From: Odontocerum albicorne
Taxonomy: Eukaryota > Arthropoda > Insecta > Trichoptera > Odontoceridae
Length of the DNA: 64,000 nt
NCBI GenBank assembly: GCA_949825065.1
Contig: OX463848.1
Coordinates: 23,778,986-23,842,985 of the forward strand
Direction: 5' to 3'
Shown here: positions 36,546 to 48,895 of the stretch, in pieces
How positions within the stretch are numbered: position 1 is the stretch's first letter
Layout of the letters: the number at the start of each line of letters is the position of its first letter
Program-made: the position numbers and the translations under genes
The notes under the pieces: generated by a model
Databases searched by the model: none
Seen by the model: only the letters and a program-made list of their open reading frames with translations
Told to the model about the DNA's origin: nothing

Positions 36546-38359
36546 ACAAAGTCTGAGTGCTGACAGTCTTAACAGTTTGGATGGAGAACAAATGGATTTA
36601 GATGAAGATAATGAGACGGCACTTACAAAGAGAAAAGAATTGTCCAATTCAGCTGAGTTACCCAATGCAAATTTTCATGTTAACGAGTTGTTATCACCTT
36701 TTTATGATGACCACTCACATACCAAATCCACTGAAGAAATTTCCCAAAATGTTGACAATCTACTGGAGAATATTAGTAAAACTTTAGAGAACGCTTCTAA
36801 AATTGGATCACTAAGCTCTGAAGGTAATGATCATGTGAATCTGGAAGTACCTCACGATGAACTCTCTCAGAATGTATCTGAAATATCAGATAATGAAAAT
36901 TCTGGCTCAAAAACATATGTAATCGAGGATAAAAAATCCACAATGAAAGATCTATCTCTACTTTATAATAACAAAGTTGCAGAGTTGCCAGATGACGTGT
37001 CCAATGTTTCAAAAGTATCCCAACCTTCATTTATTTCTGAATTAACAAGTCCTAATGAATCGGAAGTAAGGCCATCAGAAAAGTCTATATCGATGAATTT
37101 GCACACTAAAACACCCAGCATGGACTCTTGGTGTTCCAACGATACACTATTCAATGTGGAGGAAAACTTTGATGATGCTTGTTACGACTTTTTAATAAGT
37201 CCCACCACTAAAGAAACATTCCACGAGTCACCTACTCATGGCGATGATTCTGAGAATACTTGGAAACCAACAGATGCGTCCAACTGTGTACAAACATACT
37301 CGCCTATTTTTAAGAATAAATATGAACATCCACCACTAGAAATGGTTAGAAACTGCAAAGAAAATATTAATGATGTGACATTGCAAACTGATATTCCTGA
37401 AATTTTATTCTCTGATATTCAGCAAGACCCAAAAAGCTCACAACTAAATGATGATCTACCAGTACCTATGGACCTTGTAACAAACAAAATAGGGACAGTC
37501 ACTGAAGCCATAAATGTAAATATAATAAATAACAAATCTGATGATAGTCTTACTGCTGAATCTGCAGAGTCTATTTTAGTTAATTCCAACATCAAAGAAT
37601 CTACATCTATAGATGATGTATTAAAGGATTCTCCTATATCTGCAATAAATACAACAATATTAAATCTACCTAGTGTAAACGACTCAGATTCTAAAGAAGA
37701 AATACTTGTTCTTTGTAGTGCTGATAATATTAGTAACGAACCAAATTATTTACCCAATGGCGAAAGTGCTAATAAAGAAATTATTGAAGAGAATTGTTCT
37801 TCAGAAAATGGGCAAAATTGTCTACCAATTTTAGATTCGAAATTGATTACTACTGCATTGGCCGATGATTTAAAACTTCAAAATCAATCATATAATAGTG
37901 ATACCAAAGTTATTGTGAATGGAAATAGTTCAAATAACACCTATTCAAATTCCTTTGAACATTTAAAAACTAATATGACTTCAACTCCAACTAATAATGT
38001 GGATCAAGCAATAATTGAAAATAGTCCTGAAGCACATTTGATTGATGATGAATTTAAATTTCTAGAAAGTCACGATTCTTTCATTGATATCGGAGAAGAC
38101 AAGTCACTCCCTATGTCTCGTGTTACTGACAACTTTCTACAAAATGAACAGAATTTTGCTAGCGATTCAACCCAGAGTATCCCCATGAGTGATAAACTTG
38201 GTCATGCATCTAATACTCCATCAGTTTTTCAATATCAGTGGTCTATTCCTAATATAAATGTGATAGATGTTGATGTACAGGAACCTGAAAATATAGAAGC
38301 CCTTTCGGAATATAATGATGTGTTTATATTGGAAAACAACACGGACGCTCCTTTTCCCG
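36546..38359 (+). CDS. LMTK: LMTK large tail exon
   Basis: 1,814 nt, with acceptor TTTATTTTAG (to 36545) and donor GTGAGT (38360); it enters phase 2 and leaves phase 1. It begins QSLSADSLNSLDGEQMDLDE and ends NTDAPFP. About 604 residues rich in Asn, Ser, Asp and Glu, with a cluster of short patterns such as TPSMDSWCSNDTLFNVEENF. This TPSxxSW-type motif recurs in the next exon (TPSMESFMENVV) and the one after (SPSFETFKES). These look like a repeated linear motif in the tail. Confidence 0.9.
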
Positions 38360-38647
38360 GTGAGTTCTCATTTATGATGCTTTCTGTTAATTATAGATTG
38401 AAGTATTATATCAACAGGAAAATTGATTTTATTCAAATGATTTAAGTTTATTTTATCTATAACAATTTTTTTGCATCTTAACTTTGATCCAGAGAGGGAA
38501 TATTAGTGAGTAAACTTTGAATCTCACGCTTTTTCCACTTGCTTTAGAGGTAGTAATGTCGCACTTCATAAGCAAATGTTTCTGGATTATGTAATATATA
38601 GAAAATTAATATTTATTCATTATACTAATAAACAACTTGCATTTCAG

Positions 38648-39307
38648 ATGTTGACCTTCGTAGTGGAAACAACCAGATAAACAGTGGAATTAGTCTGAAT
38701 GAATTTATAGAAAATAGTTTTTCAAATGAAATTAAAAATGATTTTAATCCAGAAGAAGCTTCATATGTACAGCCATTTACTAACATAAAACCAGAATCAT
38801 TACAAAATGTTGAAACAGAGGAACAAGAAAACACCGAGGCCAATCAAAACTTTCTTCCAAGTAAAGATATAGAATTATCCAAAACGGCTATGAGTTCTGA
38901 TGACTTAAATGAATCAGTGGGGAATAAACCTCCTTTAGCAGAATCTTCCATATTAAATACTTCTAAACAAGTACACGGTGAAACAAGTCAAGTTTTTCTT
39001 ATACCTAGTAAAATAAATTCAACTGGATTAATGGAACTAGACTCTCCAGATTTAAGTAAAATCAATCCGGACATATCAGTAGAGAAAGCATTTCAAAAAT
39101 TTGAATCTGATTCATCCATAGTTGATAAAAACTTTGTAAAACATGATGTAGAAAAAACTCCTAGCATGGAATCATTTATGGAAAATGTTGTTTGTGTGCC
39201 GCAAGAAACGAGTGCTGAATTCAACCAAAATCTCCACACAAAAAATGAAAAAGCTCTTTCATCAGAACTTGTTGATGTTTGTTTTCCAAATCTCAGTTCT
39301 AATCTAG
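38648..39307 (+). CDS. LMTK: LMTK tail exon
   Basis: The acceptor is TTGCATTTCAG and the donor is GTAAGA at 39308; phase 1 in and out. It encodes DVDLRSGNNQINSGISLNEF, through KTPSMESFMENVVCVPQETS, to LSSNLG. Same composition as the preceding exon and shares its TPSM(D/E)S motif. Confidence 0.9.
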
Positions 39308-39635
39308 GTAAGATATTTGTGATTTTTTATGGTAATTATAACTTCTCCGTGGTAATTTCTATCAGTTTTGTTGTAAAATGTGCTAGTTAATCATTCATTA
39401 CATTTGCATTCATAGGAATTGGATGGTTTGTTATTCATGTTTTCTGTGACTTAACAATACCTCTATATCCTGTCAAATTATTTTTTGTTTGCCATAAAAT
39501 TGAGCGTAATAATATGACATTCTAAAAAAGCATGAAAAAAGCCAAGTGAAAAACAGATAACGGGAAAAAGGTCTATTAACTAATCTCCATTTTATCCTTT
39601 ATTTTATAGACAAGTAGAGTTCTACTTATCTCCGC

Positions 39636-40061
39636 TTAACACTTTCACTGCTGATTTCACTTGTAGTAGTGAAGTACCCTTGGTCAAAATGTTTGTTTTA
39701 GCTTTAACACCTGTATTGATGTTATTTTATGTAAAAACTAACAATACCTACTATTTACAACAAAAAAACAGGCCATGTTTAATGAATTTTATTGGTGATG
39801 ACCAACTAATGCATTCCTTTCAGTAAAAAAATTTAAAAAGGACAAAGAACGATAAAACGATTACAGACAAGCGAGTTTGTATGTTCAAAATCGTATGAGG
39901 TTGCATGAAAAAATATGGCTATCTAATTTTATTGGGAGTTACTACGTTGAAGCTTAAGTTACACTTTCCAATATGACCGAAACCACGCTATATTGTGAGG
40001 GTGGCTCCTAGTATATGTCTTACACCACGTGATATTGTATCTCCGTCAGTGAATGTTTTAA
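39636..40061. mobile_element. TTAA-flanked MITE (piggyBac-type)
   Basis: TTAA at both ends. Ends TTAACACTTTCACTGCTG / TTAAAACATTCACTGACG match partly. 426 bp, no coding. The left end resembles that of the large piggyBac copies here (TTAACACTTCCCTTACTG). Confidence 0.6.
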
Positions 40062-40189
40062 AATATTATATACCATCTTTATTCCTTATTCCAGTTATAA
40101 CTATGGAATTGGGTCTTAGTTTCATAAATATAAGAGTGGGCATGTTATTATGATTTTTAACCCCTAAATAAATAAGACACAATTTTCAG

Positions 40190-40516
40190 ATACCCCAAGT
40201 GATGTAAAATTTGAAAATTTAAAACAAGATCTTCAAACACAGTCTGTGGTACCTAAACATTTTGGAGAAGACTTTTCCTCTGCATTTGATGATTATGTTG
40301 AATACACAGGCATCAACATGGGCTCACACAATATGGACAAATTGAATGCAGGAGGATGCATGAAGGATTCTCCATCTTTTGAGACCTTCAAGGAATCGGT
40401 AGGCACCATGCCTCAAGATCTCTGTAGCTTGACTGAAGATTATGGAGACCAGCACAGAGATATTTCCAGCTTGAATCGAATATGTTCACCTGGACTTAGT
40501 GATATTCATTTTTCTG
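40190..40516 (+). CDS. LMTK: LMTK tail exon
   Basis: The acceptor is ACAATTTTCAG and the donor is GTAAGC at 40517; phase 1 in and out. It encodes DTPSDVKFENLKQDLQTQSV, then DSPSFETFKESVGTMPQDLC. Carries a third copy of the xPSxE(S/T)F pattern. Disordered tail. Confidence 0.9.
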
Positions 40517-41352
40517 GTAAGCTACAATTTTTTAAAATGCAATCATAAACATTCAGAACTTAAGCTTCTTAAAACATATTTTTTGCCAATTTTTTTTTTC
40601 TTCATATAAGAAAATATTTTAAATTGTTTTTAAATTTGCTATGTGATGGTAAGAAAATTTCCATTAATGGGGAAATATCAATCAACTCAAGTCATCTCAA
40701 ATTGTTATTTTTGCTAATACTTCAATAGAACTGCAAAAACTACTACAATAATTGACTGATAAGAGCAAATCAGTAAGTCTTAAATGAACATGGAAGAGAT
40801 CAAATTTATGATAAATAAATCTGAAAATACTGCAGCAATTTAAGTAGATGATAATTATTTGAAATGCAAGTAAAATAGTCGGGCAGAGCAATTGTTGGAT
40901 GTTTCAACATATCCAGTGACCAAAAATTAAAAGGCCTACAAAGTGACCTTATGACATTTTGGGTAGAGCAGGAGATATACGTTAAACAGTGAACTAATAA
41001 AAAGGCTGAAAACGATGAAATGGTCTCCTTAAAAATGGATATAAAAACGTACAAGGAAGTCTATTGTCATGCTGTGTGGTATACATATCCAGAACAGCAC
41101 AAGAGCGTGACCAGTGGAGAAGCACTGTAGCTGAAGGGGTGCCACTTTTTGAGATAGAAAAAGTAAAATAAAAAAAGGGTCCAGCATCGAGTCACTAGAT
41201 GCTGCCGAGAAGAGTATACGCATACTGTGGAAGGATGTGTAAATTCGGAATTGCTCTCATTAGCCACCTTTGAGTGCCCAGGACGGAGTGACATTCATGC
41301 TCATGTATGTAAGGTATTGCCTAAAGTAAAAGTGAAAATAGGGTAGGAGTAG

Positions 41353-41592
41353 AGATGTATGGCTGCATGGTTATGCACTGGACTTCCGTACAGAAGGTTG
41401 TAGATTTGAATCCCACACTGTGCTACTCCCCTCGAATGACTCAGCCATTTTTTCTGCCTAGCATTCGGGGGTATAAGGATACCTATGACTTCGGTCATAT
41501 CTATTGATGTAAAAAGAGAGAAAAAAATATTCCAGTGTGCTCCGATCGTCTTACTTCGGTGTGCCATCGGATCCAGTACAGCGGTTTGGCTG
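41353..41592 (+). mobile_element. tRNA-derived SINE, family 2
   Basis: The tRNA-like head includes GGTTGTAGATTTGAATCCCA (B box near 41396-41413). The body has CTAGCATTCGGGGGTATAAG and GACTTCGGTCATATCTATTG and ends ATCGGATCCAGTACAG. The same element is inverted at 50938-51190. Long open frames over it on the minus strand are artefacts of the SINE. Confidence 0.85.
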
Positions 41593-42122
41593 ATAAGTTT
41601 GCTGGTATGTAATGGGTCACTCACTTGAAAAACAAAACTCCACGGCAAAACTTCCCTTTCCAATTGAATTAGAATGGCGACGGGATCCTCAGCTACGAGG
41701 CCCGGCAACGATGACGTTTTGTGTGAGTTGGCAACGTTGCGAAAAGTGACAATACACCACCAAGTGAATAAAATGCGACGAATATGTAATACTCGTATAT
41801 TGAAGGTAATTCATTAGACTAGCATCAATTTAGACAAGCGAGTCACAAATAATTAAACACCCTTTTTGTTCTATCAGGCATGTAGGGATGTCACAAGACT
41901 CCTCCATTCTGGTCAGTCTACTATACTAGGTCAAGATTCCTAATATTCCTGTCATAATACTTGTTGATTGTCACATATTCGTAGAGCGGTAAATACCGCG
42001 GCTAGAGATCGCTATGTGGCTAACCTTTTAATTATTTTCTAAAATTATGTTTTCGAGTGCAATGGGATTATCACTGCTCAAATCGCTTCCAATAATACCA
42101 ATGTGTTGATGAATTTTCACAG

Positions 42123-42328
42123 GTCCATCAAATGATGACATGATGTCCACCTCATTTAATGAACCCTCGCCAGTCAGTGACACACCCCCTGTAGATCTGG
42201 CAGTCCAAAAGAAAGATAAGGTGGTCGATGATATCAACCACATGGCTCCAGAAAGACTCAAGGAGTGGGACAGTGAGAGTGACGATTCCAACTGCAGCTC
42301 CACATCAAGCGGAGATTTTGTGTGGAAG
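42123..42328 (+). CDS. LMTK: LMTK tail exon, acidic (MAPERLKEWDSESDDSNCSS)
   Basis: The acceptor is AATTTTCACAG and the donor is GTATGA at 42329; it enters phase 1 and leaves phase 0. It encodes GPSNDDMMSTSFNEPSPVSD and ends SSTSSGDFVWK. The block of Asp/Glu-Ser resembles casein kinase 2 target sites. From here the tail is denser in aromatic and charged residues than the low-complexity part before it. Confidence 0.9.
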
Positions 42329-43810
42329 GTATGAATATTCAATTTATTCGCATCGAAATACTCGTATATATCATTTTGTTCTGATCGAAAATGTTGTAAA
42401 TAACTCATTGTTTTTAAGCTCTGTTTTTGTTCAAATTATTTTGTCATCGCCTTTTAATTTTTATTAACCAAATGGAGAATGTATTATGTGCATTTTTTTA
42501 TTCATTGTAATATTTCTAATATCTTTTCTTATCAATTTGGGTATAATTATATTTTAAAATACAGTGGATTTCATTTAATCCGAACAACTATAATTTGTAT
42601 TTTTTTTCACGCACAGTTTGAAAATTTCATTATGAAATTTAAATAATAAAAAATGAAATACAATATTTCATCTGAAGAACTTCTAAATTTTTTTATAAGT
42701 TTATTTGATGAAGTTCATAAGTTAAATAATTTATGATTTGCTCACAAATTATTACAATTAATAATTTAAGTCTATTAACTTTTTTTCGTGAATTAAATAA
42801 TTATATTTTTTGCATATTATTTTGATTTTATTGGGATACATAAGACTACATCTAACTGCTTAAATATATATTCTCTTTGTGAGTTTAAATGGGTGGAAAA
42901 TAGGTTAGTTGCTTTTTTTTTTTAATTCTTGTCATGTCATTCTGCCATTATTATTATAATACATCTTATTAAAGTAATTTATTTAATTTAACTTTTTATT
43001 ACTTAAACAATGAATTAATATTCATGAATATTTTTAGTATATATTTAAATATAATGTAACTTTTGTATTTTCATAAAAATTTTAGCCTTCAGTAATCATT
43101 TTGTTGTTATTTCTTCATTTAAAATATTATTCATTGCTCATATTTTTCTTCTTTTTTTGAGTAAATTCAGTTTCTCAAATTGGATTCTTAATATTAAATC
43201 CTTAATCTTTTATGGAGATTATCTTCAAAATGGTTTTCTCACCATATGGGCCTATATAATTTTTTTTTAATTTCTGCGTCTTTTTATAATTCATATTCAA
43301 ACAGTATGTTCAATTAATTATGAAGATTATCTTCAAAATGGTTTTCTCACCAGATGGGCCTATATAATTTTTTTTTTAATTTCTGCATTTTTTTATAATT
43401 CATATTCAAACAGTATGTTCAATTAATTATTATCTATATTCTTCCTTAGCATATCATCCCATTTATTCATTTTCTTAACTGTTCAAAAAAAGAATACACC
43501 TTTTTAGAAACAGTTTTTTGCAAAAAGATTTTTAGATCATTTAAATAATTTATTGTATATTTTTATAAAAAAAATTATTCCCAAATTTTGAATACATTCT
43601 TGATTTTCAAGTGATTGATTTTTTAGCATCATGCCATTAATGTCACAAGATTTCCTTTTCTATCCTTTTATTATTTTATTTTATTGAAGTTTCCTTGTTG
43701 CACATAAATTGAAATTATTGATGATTATTTTTTCTCATTTGTTGAGTAAGAAAAACGTACTTAAATAGTTTTAGATTTTTTCTATATAAAATATAATCTA
43801 GATATTATTA

Positions 43811-43906
43811 AATTAATTTCAATCTAACTAGAATTTTAATGTATTCATTAGTTTGAAATTTTTTCAAACTAATGAATACATTAAAATTCTAGTTAGATTG
43901 AATTAA
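43811..43906. repeat. Fold-back hairpin, 39-bp perfect core arms
   Basis: Arms 43820-43858 and 43862-43900 perfect, loop TTT. The match extends outward with one indel (AATTAATTT...). Confidence 0.95.
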
Positions 43907-43987
43907 TTTTGCCATAAACAAATTAATTTTGCCATATTTTTTACCAGCATGTGTCAACCAGTTTCATATAATTATTCCTTCAGGGCT

Positions 43988-44132
43988 GATTTCAAATTGA
44001 AAATAAAGCTTTATTTTCTTGGACTCTTCTTAGTGGCAACATTTTATTTTATTATAGATAATTAATAATATTAAATGTTACCACTAAGTGAAGAGTCTAA
44101 GAAAATAAAGCATTAGTTTCAATTTGAAATCA
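43988..44132. repeat. Fold-back inverted repeat, about 58-bp arms
   Basis: GATTTCAAATTGAAAATAAA... pairs with ...TTTCAATTTGAAATC, with a central loop of about 30 bp and a few mismatches. It starts 80 bp after the previous hairpin. Confidence 0.9.
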
Positions 44133-44353
44133 GAAATTCAGGATAGCAGCTTTCTTAAACTTTTAGAGATATTTCATAAAATTGCTTGAAAATAATTGCA
44201 ATAAATGTGAACATACATATAAATATTTAGTCAATATCAGCTTCTTCTTAGTGTCTATGTATTATGATTTTGCATGTATGGAGCTTGTGCTGTATTTATG
44301 TTGTTTTTTTAATACTCTTGCTTTTGTTTTGGTTGTGGGATAAACCATTTCAG

Positions 44354-44416
44354 GAGTGTAGCGGGGAACATCTGTTGAGTATACCTACCCATCTCTATCA
44401 TACATCCAATTTTACG
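44354..44416 (+). CDS. LMTK: Candidate cassette exon of LMTK (63 nt)
   Basis: A 63-nt stretch between an acceptor (T-rich tract then ACCATTTCAG, to 44353) and a strong donor (GTAAGT at 44417). It is exactly 21 codons, phase 0/0, and open: ECSGEHLLSIPTHLYHTSNF plus T. The flanking core exons (42123-42328 and 50550-50783) also meet in phase 0, so inclusion keeps the frame. No coding similarity was recognised, so support is from splice signals and phase only. Confidence 0.55.
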
Positions 44417-44672
44417 GTAAGTTATAGTTTAAAGAATAACGGGATTTAATCTTCCTTCTCAGTGGTTGTATGTTATTCACATATTCATGTCCAAAATGAA
44501 CTTTCTTTGTCCAAACTGGTCGAGGATCGGTTATAAATATAGTTATATATGAACATAGCCATACTCACAGACCAGTTACAGCTATGCTTAAGTTTAGAAA
44601 TAAATAATAATATTTGAGTTTCAGACAAAGGAAACAATCACATTTGTAACATTAATTTTAGCAAAGTTATTA

Positions 44673-45289
44673 TTAACCTGTTCACCGCGTTAAAAATCAA
44701 ATTCCACGAATCCTGTGCGCGGGACAATTTCAGCGTTTTTTAATTTCTAAGTTTAAACACATATTTTGTTTAGAACCACTGATATTTGATTACAACACCA
44801 AGTAAACATGACACTTAAGTAATTTTCTGATAATAAATAATAGTCATTACTCTTAAGGAGACTCATTAAATAAAGGAGATAAACTTAACATTACGTAAAA
44901 TAAACAAAGGAATGCTACGATCAAATCAATGCTTCATGACCCAATCAAATGCATATAGCACTAGTAATGTTTATTTACGTAAGAGAGACTTAGTAATGTT
45001 TATTTACGTAAGAGAGACTCATCGCAGGACTCGATCCGCGAGACAGGTCGTTAATGCTGGAAATATTGAGAAACCAAAAAAATTCGGCGCTCTGTTTATT
45101 CAACAATATCTCATAAACTAATATATTATTTGACAAGGTTTTCAGAGATGTCGCTAGAATAAAGATTATTTTAAATTTTAGTTCAATTTTTATTCCGGTT
45201 TTGTGTCATTTTTTTTAAGTATTTGTGATTTGAAACTTGGATTGTCGTCAGATCACAGGCGTTTGTGCTCCCCGCGGGGAACAGGTTAA
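44673..45289. mobile_element. TTAA-flanked MITE (piggyBac-type), 617 bp
   Basis: Ends TTAACCTGTTCACCGCG / TTAACCTGTTCCCCGCG. Contains a short direct repeat, AGTAATGTTTATTTACGTAA (near 44965 and 44992). A 69-codon open frame inside is not convincing. Confidence 0.8.
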
Positions 45290-45454
45290 TCCTAAAATAA
45301 GGATATGACGGAATTATGTGATAGGGATGTGCCTCCTGGAAGATGGGTCATTTGGGTCTCAAGAGTGTTTAGTTAATGTATATCGGGTCACCTTGATTGG
45401 TCTTTTGGAGTGCTGGCCCTATTACATGGAAAATATTTCCTCTGGGCAGGCAGG

Positions 45455-45482
45455 CGATGACAGATGAATTTGAGAGAATTCT
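45455..45482. repeat. Fold-back hairpin
   Basis: 12-bp perfect arms ATGAATTTGAGA / TCTCAAATTCAT, 4-bp loop. Confidence 0.9.
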
Positions 45483-45511
45483 CAAATTCATACTATTTGA
45501 GAAATATTATA

Positions 45512-46740
45512 CAGTAAAAGTCCGTTAATTAGAATGCTAGTTCGTATGTTTGCTATTTTCTAGGTCCCGAAATCAACTTTTCATAATAAATTGTATTGTT
45601 AATTAGAAAAACCATGTATTTCGTAATTCGTAGTTTTTTGCCAAAAAGTATTTAAGAATTATGATTATTTAAAATTTTCCGTGCAAATCATGGATCCACG
45701 TAATAGTTGACATTGGCGGTGGGACAACCGATTAAATTTCTGGGGCTCCCGCTATGTCCAAAGAGTCGATATCTAAATATCTCAAGGTTATTATCGTAAA
45801 TATGGGGAAGTCCTCCAACCGCTAAGATCCACGTGCTAAGGAAAATCTGTTGACAAAAGACCGATAAAATAAGAAAACAATGTAAAAAGGATATAATAAA
45901 AACATAATTTCAGCATTTTTTATGTATTTTCAGCCTTTCTATAAATTAGCAAATTTTTCTATTACTGTATTTTAATTCTGAGAGAAAATTCAAGTGGCGC
46001 AATCTCTGATGTTAATCGTCAATCCTCAAAATCAATCAGTTCTTTGTTGTATGTATTTGCAAGAATAAATCTCAATATAAGTTTTTTTTATTTATTTGAT
46101 TTTGAAAAAATATATTTTTTATCTTAAATATTTGTGTATAAATAATTAATAATAAAAAATTACAATATATTACATTATATATTTGTGCTTGATAAAAAAC
46201 TATTTATACCCTAAAATGGCACCTGTTCGAGACTCCTCAAGTTTTTGACCATCAGCAAGAAAATATAATTGTTAGATGATGTGGAAAAAAAGAAAATTAG
46301 CTGAAAAATATGGCATCTCAAATTTGTTATCTTCTTTTATGTAAAGGGTTGGCGATGGTGGTCAGTTGAGTGATATTAAAAAGTGGTCAATATTGGATGC
46401 TTGTCAGGCAATTACAACATCCTGGGTCAAAGTAACACCCACAACGATCACCAACTCTTTCCTTTAAAGTAAAATATTCTTGGTCCGAGAAAGTTGATCT
46501 GCACATGACAGGAGGCTGTGGAAATGGAAGAATTTTTTGATCCTTTGTTGGTGTCAGTGTTCTTGAATGAGTGGCATCATATTTGACAATGAGCTCATTA
46601 TATATTACCTCAATCCCAATGTTACCAATGAAAGAATATCCAATAATGGTGATGAAGAGGAGTCAGATATTTCAGAAGTGAAGGAAGATGTACAAACCAA
46701 AAATTATGTTTTACATTATTTGGGAGAGGTCCAAAAATAG
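45512..46740 (+). mobile_element. pogo/Tigger-like transposon remnant
   Basis: The start resembles a pogo/Tigger end (CAGTAAAAGTCCGTTAATTA). Protein pieces on the + strand: LLDDVEKKK... LAEKYGIS (N-terminal helix-turn-helix), LDACQAITTSWVKVTPTTIT (near 46400-46460), and an acidic tail (GDEEESDISEVKE-like, near 46640-46690). Many stops. The right end was not found. Confidence 0.6.
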
Positions 46741-46844
46741 TTGTTAAGTAAACCCGACACACTGTTGAATGTTTATCATAATTTTGATTTTGTGGTTGAT
46801 TGATTTCAAGCTTTATCTCTTCATATTCAAGTCCCTTAATGGGT

Positions 46845-47110
46845 TGTTTTTATTGTATCTTTTGAATCCGTGTCTGAGGGATGTTCCTTCGGAGAGAAGT
46901 AGAATTTTGAAGTCAATTTCTTTTTCATCTAATAGATTTGGTTGTTCAAAATCAATCCAATAAGACGGAGTATTATGATAAAGTTTTTGCTATGGTTGGT
47001 CCTGTAGTGTGGAATGGTCTGCCTCCTAGTGCCAGAGATATGGGTGACGTGTGCAGCTTTAGGAAGCACTTAAAGACAATATTTTGGGAGGTCTATCAAA
47101 ATGTATGAGT
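46845..47110 (+). mobile_element. LINE ORF2 C-terminal fragment
   Basis: Reads AMVGPVVWNGLPPSARDMGD, then VCSFRKHLKTIF, matching the (V)A(P)xLWNSLPxxxR...SFKxxLKTxLF end of CR1/Jockey-type LINE ORF2. Short and decayed. Confidence 0.7.
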
Positions 47111-47624
47111 GGGTTCGAATCCTGAGTTAGAATGCCCTTGAGAGTTTGTTCTCTTAAATGGCACTATATAAATTGTCCTTTTATTATTATCGCATTGAAG
47201 TTAAGTGCACCTCCTTAAAAACAATCTTAAATAAGTGACTTTTTTTAACTGCATTAAGTGACATTGATACAATAGTATGTGAATTAATGTGAACAAAGAT
47301 AAAATAGTTGAAACGAGTGTTTATTAGCCATAAAAAGTTCAAACATTCTTTAAATCATTAAAATATTAATTATTTTAATAATGTATTATGTCCGCCTTTA
47401 GCTTTTATAACTTTTACATCTTCTGTTTCATTGTTCAGTGTGTTTTCGGATCCTAGCTTCACAAATAGTCCATAAATTTTCTTATAGTAAATTTTATAGT
47501 AAACTTTTTCAATACAGATGAAATTTTCACCGTGTCAAAATGCTGTCATGTAAACAAAATCAAACTATTGTTTTGGTGCATAATTTTTAGTTAGAAACTC
47601 AAAAGATATGTTTTTATATGTACA

Positions 47625-48088
47625 GTGATCCCTCTATTTATGCGGGTAATTGGTTCTAGGAAAACATCATGTAAATGGAACCATTAAATGCTATGTAAAA
47701 AAGGGGATCTTTTACATGTTTCCACATGTTTTATTTTACTTGGTTAAAAATCTTTAGTTATTATTTTTTTGATAAGTCTATTTAAGTCATTACTGATAAT
47801 TAATAATAAAACATAAATTTTGATAATAGCTATAAAATTGATTTATTGCGAAGAAAACAATTGCAAAACTTACAATTTATCTATTCAAAACACTCTTGCA
47901 GGATGAATCTTCCATTATGAGTGTTAGCACTTTTTTTTTTTTTTTTTTATTCGATATTTTCAGTAATTAAAAATAAAAGTATCAATTTAAAGAAGCCAAA
48001 TTACCACTTAATACATGTCACATGTATTTAAAATTTCAAGCAGAATAAACTATGTTAAAGTGAAGTCACATCAATAGAGGGATTGCTG
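47625..48088. mobile_element. TA-flanked MITE (mariner/pogo-type)
   Basis: TA at 47623-47624 and 48089-48090. Ends CAGTGATCCCTCTATTTATG / CAGCAATCCCTCTATTGATG. 464 bp, no coding. Shares ATTGGTTCTAGGAAAA with the MITE at 61169-61441. Confidence 0.85.
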
Positions 48089-48895
48089 TAATTATTTAAT
48101 AGGCTATTTTGAATTTTGCCATTTCTTAAATAACATCCTCTTTGAAGTTCAAAATTTTACTTCATAAATATAAACAGTGCATAAGTAAGATTGTCAGTCC
48201 ATTTTGCGAATGGATGATTTGTTTTTGTGTATACTGTAGTGTACATATCAGAGGTCCTTATCAATGGTTCCAAGTTGGACAGGGTTACAGTTTTTTTTAC
48301 TTCATAGACAAGCTTCATAAAAATTAAAAATCAGATGAAATAATCTTAGATAGTGATCTTTATCAGAGTTTTGGTCTCAAAATTTCTAATGAAACCGCGC
48401 TGACCACCGATGTTAATTTTGCGCACGTCAATATATTTCGATGGTGTCTTTTCAGCAATTTGCATCCATATATTTGCCATTTTGCATATTTGGAGTGAGA
48501 AGTGCTAGAACAGATGACAAAGTGATGGTTATAATTAAAATTTCTTATATTGAGTATAATTTAAATTATAATTTTCTTTTTGATCATTCAATATTTGAAT
48601 CTTTTTTTTTTTTTTGTAAATAGTTAACTGTATTCGAAATTTTTTAGTTTTTATTAAAAAAATGAACATAAAATTGCCAAAATATATGTACACTTATCCA
48701 TTGATTTATGCGGTTTCGCCTTAACGCAGTAAGCAAAATACTTTTTAAAATACAATCAATTTCCACATTGTTTAAATGTTGTCGAGTAAGTTATGCATCT
48801 GGATAACTGTGGTCAGGTCAGTGGAGAGGCACACAATACATGCAATAATTGTCTCACTACATTTTTGTCATTTTATTTTATTCTCACATTAAATA

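Larger units (their letters stand above)
42329..44353 (+). other. Intron with large hairpins and a tandem duplication
   Basis: AT-rich. Contains a 108-bp tandem duplication (43215-43431, GATTATCTTCAAAATGGTTT in both) and two large hairpins (43811-43906, 43988-44132). No exon before 44354. Confidence 0.5.

Noticed and set aside
41301..41708. 135-codon minus-strand open frame, and 50829-51254 + strand frame with similar protein
   Set aside because: Both are the same SINE read in one orientation, so the shared peptide reflects the repeat and not a gene family.
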